From assembly GCA_903822015.1 (NCBI GenBank), contig CAIJNQ010000272.1:1-34145 (forward strand): a stretch of DNA of 34,145 bases, given 5' to 3'. Each line of letters starts with the position of its first letter. Position 1 is the stretch's first letter. This document shows, in pieces, positions 31,995 to 34,145 of the stretch. The translations under genes and the position numbers were made by a program. The notes under the pieces are model-generated. The model had not been told where the DNA came from, searched no databases, and was given only the letters and a program-made list of their open reading frames with translations. This stretch comes from an uncultured Verrucomicrobia subdivision 3 bacterium. GTDB lineage: Bacteria > Verrucomicrobiota > Verrucomicrobiia > Limisphaerales > UBA11358.

Positions 31995-33092
31995 ATGCCC
32001 GAAACGTACTACATCATTCCCAAAGACAAACACGATTCACTCGTCACGAAGGCTTATTTGAAGCGCGGTTACGATGCCGCCGAAGCCGCCGCCGGCGCGC
32101 GGTTCTGCGCCAGCGCCGCGTATTACGGCATCCGCACGCACAACGCCATCAAGGCGCTGCACCTGGATGAATTGTTCGGCAGCAAGGTCGGCCGCTGGAG
32201 GCCCGGCGCGAAGATCGAAAAACTGCCGTCGCGCTTTGCCGCCGCGGAAATCTGGAACGGCCACCACAAACTCGGCCAAGCCGTGGCTTACGAGGCGATG
32301 GACACCTGCATGCGGCTCGCCGACACCTATGGCGTGGGGATGGTGAGCGTGGACAATGCCACGCATTATCTCTGGGGCGGCGGCTACGTGATGGACGCCG
32401 CGCTCAAAGGTTACCTCGCCTACACGAACTGCACCTCGGCCACGTCCGAAGTGGTGCCCTTCGGCGGCAAAACGCCGACGATGGGCACGAACCCACATTC
32501 GTGGGCATTCCCGACGCAGGCGGCGATCGGATTTCCCATCGTGATAGACTGGGCGACCTCGACCATCGCGATGGGCCGCGTTCAAGTGATGAAACGGGAG
32601 GGAAAACAACTGCCGCCCGGAGCCGCCGTGGATGCCGAGGGCAAGCCGACGACCGATCCGAACCAAGCCGTTGCGTTGCTGCCGTTCGGCGCGCACAAGG
32701 GCTACGGCCTCGGCCTGATTGACGAACTTTATGCCGGCTACATCGGTGGATCGCTGCCGGAGATCCGGGGCACCGCGCGAGGCGACGATGGTGAAAAGCG
32801 CGGCTCCACGTTTTATTTTCAAGTGATCCACCCCGACGCGATGAAAGGCAACGACTACGCCAAAGGCCGTTCGCAAATCCAGAACGTGAAGGCCGTGATC
32901 GAAGACGTCCTCGGCCATGGCAACGAGAAGTGCCTGCTGCCCGGCCAGCCGGAAGCGCGCTGGGGAGAACTGTCGAAGCAGCACGGCGGCCTCCTCTTCA
33001 CCCAGGCGGAGATCGAGGAGCTCAACCAACTCGCCCACGAAGTCGGCGAACCGGCGTGGAATCGGGCTGGTTTTAAACCGGTTCAAGCCTAA
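31995..33092 (+). CDS. Ldh-family (type 2 malate/L-lactate dehydrogenase) oxidoreductase
   Basis: NAD(P)-dependent oxidoreductase of the LDH2/MDH2 fold (365 residues), whose members reduce or oxidise 2-hydroxy acids such as malate, ureidoglycolate, sulfolactate or 2,3-diketogulonate. Landmarks are GYDAAEAAAGARFCASAAYYGIRTHNAIKALH, VGMVSVDNATHYLWGGGYVM (catalytic His region in NATHYLW), MGTNPHSWAFPTQ, VIDWATSTIAMGRVQVMKREGK and LPFGAHKGYGLGLIDELYAGYIGG. The track start (31881) overlaps the preceding gene; the ATG at 31995 gives the expected length. The exact substrate is not readable; the dehydrogenase upstream and kinase downstream point to a sugar-acid pathway. Confidence 0.9.
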   Translation: MPETYYIIPKDKHDSLVTKAYLKRGYDAAEAAAGARFCASAAYYGIRTHNAIKALHLDELFGSKVGRWRPGAKIEKLPSRFAAAEIWNGHHKLGQAVAYEAMDTCMRLADTYGVGMVSVDNATHYLWGGGYVMDAALKGYLAYTNCTSATSEVVPFGGKTPTMGTNPHSWAFPTQAAIGFPIVIDWATSTIAMGRVQVMKREGKQLPPGAAVDAEGKPTTDPNQAVALLPFGAHKGYGLGLIDELYAGYIGGSLPEIRGTARGDDGEKRGSTFYFQVIHPDAMKGNDYAKGRSQIQNVKAVIEDVLGHGNEKCLLPGQPEARWGELSKQHGGLLFTQAEIEELNQLAHEVGEPAWNRAGFKPVQA

Positions 33093-33114
33093 ACTTTTCA
33101 AACATCAATCATTT

Positions 33115-34145
33115 ATGGCCATCCCCTTACGCGACAAAGCCAACGGCACATACGACCAAATCTCCCTCGGCGAAGTCATGCTGCGCCTCGACCCCGGCGA
33201 AGGCCGCATCCGCACGGCGCGCACCTTCGCCGCGTGGGAAGGCGGCGGCGAATACAACACCGCGCGCGGCCTGCGCAAATGCTTTGGCTACAAAACCGCC
33301 ATCTGCACGGCGTTGGTGGACAACGAAGTCGGCCACCTGATCGAGGATTTCATCATGCAGGGCGGCGTGGACACCCCATTCATCCAATGGCGCGAGGACG
33401 ACGGGATCGGCCGCAGCGTGCGCAACGGTTTGAATTTCACCGAACGCGGTTTCGGCATCCGGGGAGCCGTTGGCGTGCCGGATCGCGGCAACTCGGCGGC
33501 GGCGCAGCTCAAGCCGGGCGATTTTGACTGGGATCACATCTTCGGAAAAACCGGCACGCGCTGGCTGCACACGGGCGGCATATTTGCGGCATTATCCGAA
33601 ACGACCGCGGCGCTCACCATCGAAGCCGTTAAAGCGGCGAAGAAGCACGGAGTGGTCGTCAGCTACGATCTGAATTACCGGCCGTCGCTCTGGAAATCCA
33701 TCGGCGGCCTCAAAAAGGCGCAGGCGGTCAACCGGGAGATTGCCAAATATGTGGACGTGATGATTGGCAACGAGGAGGATTTCACCGCGTCGCTCGGCTT
33801 TGAAGTGAAGGGCGCCGACCACAGCCTGAGCCGCATCGAGACCGACGCGTTCAAGGCCATGATAGAAACCGCCGTGAAGGCATATCCGAATTTCAAAGTG
33901 GCGGCGACGACCCTGCGCCGCGTCATCACGGCGACGAAGAACGACTGGAGCGCCATCCTCTGGCACGACGGGAAATTCTTTGAGAGCCGGAAATATCCCG
34001 AACTGGAAATCCTCGACCGCGTCGGCGGCGGGGACAGCTTCGCCTCCGGCTTGCAATTCGGATTTCTGGAATTCAACGACGCGCAGAAGGCGGTTGAATA
34101 CGGCGCGGCCCACGGCGCGCTGGCCTCGACCACGCCGGGAGACAC
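33115..34145 (+). CDS. PfkB-family sugar kinase (2-keto-3-deoxygluconate kinase-like), 3' end missing
   Basis: Not in the ORF track because the frame runs off the window end. From the ATG at 33115 it reads MAIPLRDKANGTYDQISLGE, then WEGGGEYNTARGLRKCFGYKTAICTALVDNEVG, VVVSYDLNYRPSLWKS and DRVGGGDSFASGLQFGF. The last is PfkB signature 2, with the catalytic Asp in GGGD. The GGGEYNTARGL and DLNYRPSLW segments fit KDG kinases. At least 343 codons are visible with no stop. It would phosphorylate 2-keto-3-deoxy-sugar acids, the usual last step before aldolase cleavage. It begins 22 bases after the Ldh gene, with an AT-rich leader and no Shine-Dalgarno site. Confidence 0.9.
   Translation, partial: MAIPLRDKANGTYDQISLGEVMLRLDPGEGRIRTARTFAAWEGGGEYNTARGLRKCFGYKTAICTALVDNEVGHLIEDFIMQGGVDTPFIQWREDDGIGRSVRNGLNFTERGFGIRGAVGVPDRGNSAAAQLKPGDFDWDHIFGKTGTRWLHTGGIFAALSETTAALTIEAVKAAKKHGVVVSYDLNYRPSLWKSIGGLKKAQAVNREIAKYVDVMIGNEEDFTASLGFEVKGADHSLSRIETDAFKAMIETAVKAYPNFKVAATTLRRVITATKNDWSAILWHDGKFFESRKYPELEILDRVGGGDSFASGLQFGFLEFNDAQKAVEYGAAHGALASTTPGD

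Noticed and set aside
32037-33101. 354-aa minus-strand ORF over the Ldh-family gene
   Set aside because: Antisense shadow of a clear LDH2/MDH2-fold enzyme.

Overview
The window is about 34 kb of dense, GC-rich (clearly above 55%) bacterial chromosome. The gene content suggests a Verrucomicrobiota member, probably Pedosphaera/Limisphaerales-like. The clues are a 2,871-residue secreted protein of LamG, FG-GAP, Ig-like and RCC1 repeats with recurring 'YQW..NGTN.PGATN' motifs, a ThuA-DUF1080 protein paired with a Tat-exported Gfo/Idh/MocA oxidoreductase, and a FecR / CHASE2-cyclase pair. The taxonomy is inferred from protein style, not from a marker gene. No rRNA, tRNA, CRISPR array, transposase or phage gene was seen.

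Layout. (1) 1-1015: 3' end of mpl (peptidoglycan recycling), converging on (2) the giant surface/secreted protein at 1097-9712 on the minus strand, with a perfect palindrome between them. (3) 9990-11470: a small unknown ORF with a sigma-54-like motif and an in-frame TAG, then, on the minus strand, a cyclic-nucleotide-binding-fold protein followed by a DUF4230 protein; a perfect 12-bp inverted repeat lies between these two. (4) 11659-15295: hemB, a PpiD/SurA-like membrane-anchored chaperone and a RluA-family protein with an altered active-site loop. (5) 15336-19631, minus strand: a compact five-gene run argB-argD-lipoprotein-AlkA-like glycosylase-argF. (6) 19748-22816: ThuA-DUF1080 plus Gfo/Idh/MocA, probably acting on oxidised (3-keto) sugars outside the cytoplasm. 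(7) 22861-26521: a DUF1232-like protein, then FecR-domain protein and CHASE2-adenylate cyclase separated by a strong intrinsic terminator. (8) 26611-29954: coaD, yceD/DUF177, rpmF, plsX, fabH, a conserved CoA / ribosome / fatty-acid block. (9) 30022-30357: PilZ-like protein closed by a textbook terminator. (10) 30449-34145: a sugar-acid-like catabolic run (2-hydroxyacid dehydrogenase, Ldh-family oxidoreductase, PfkB/KDG-type kinase cut by the window end), interrupted by a distinctly AT-rich orphan gene.

Most of the window is ordinary housekeeping. The places most worth a second look are the FecR-terminator-cyclase arrangement, the hairpin that pairs the stop of the CNB gene with the start region of the DUF4230 gene, the giant protein's three seven-repeat blocks, the RluA-like protein that lost the motif-II Arg, and the general scarcity of Shine-Dalgarno sequences. 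I did not find an unambiguous new defence or mobile system.
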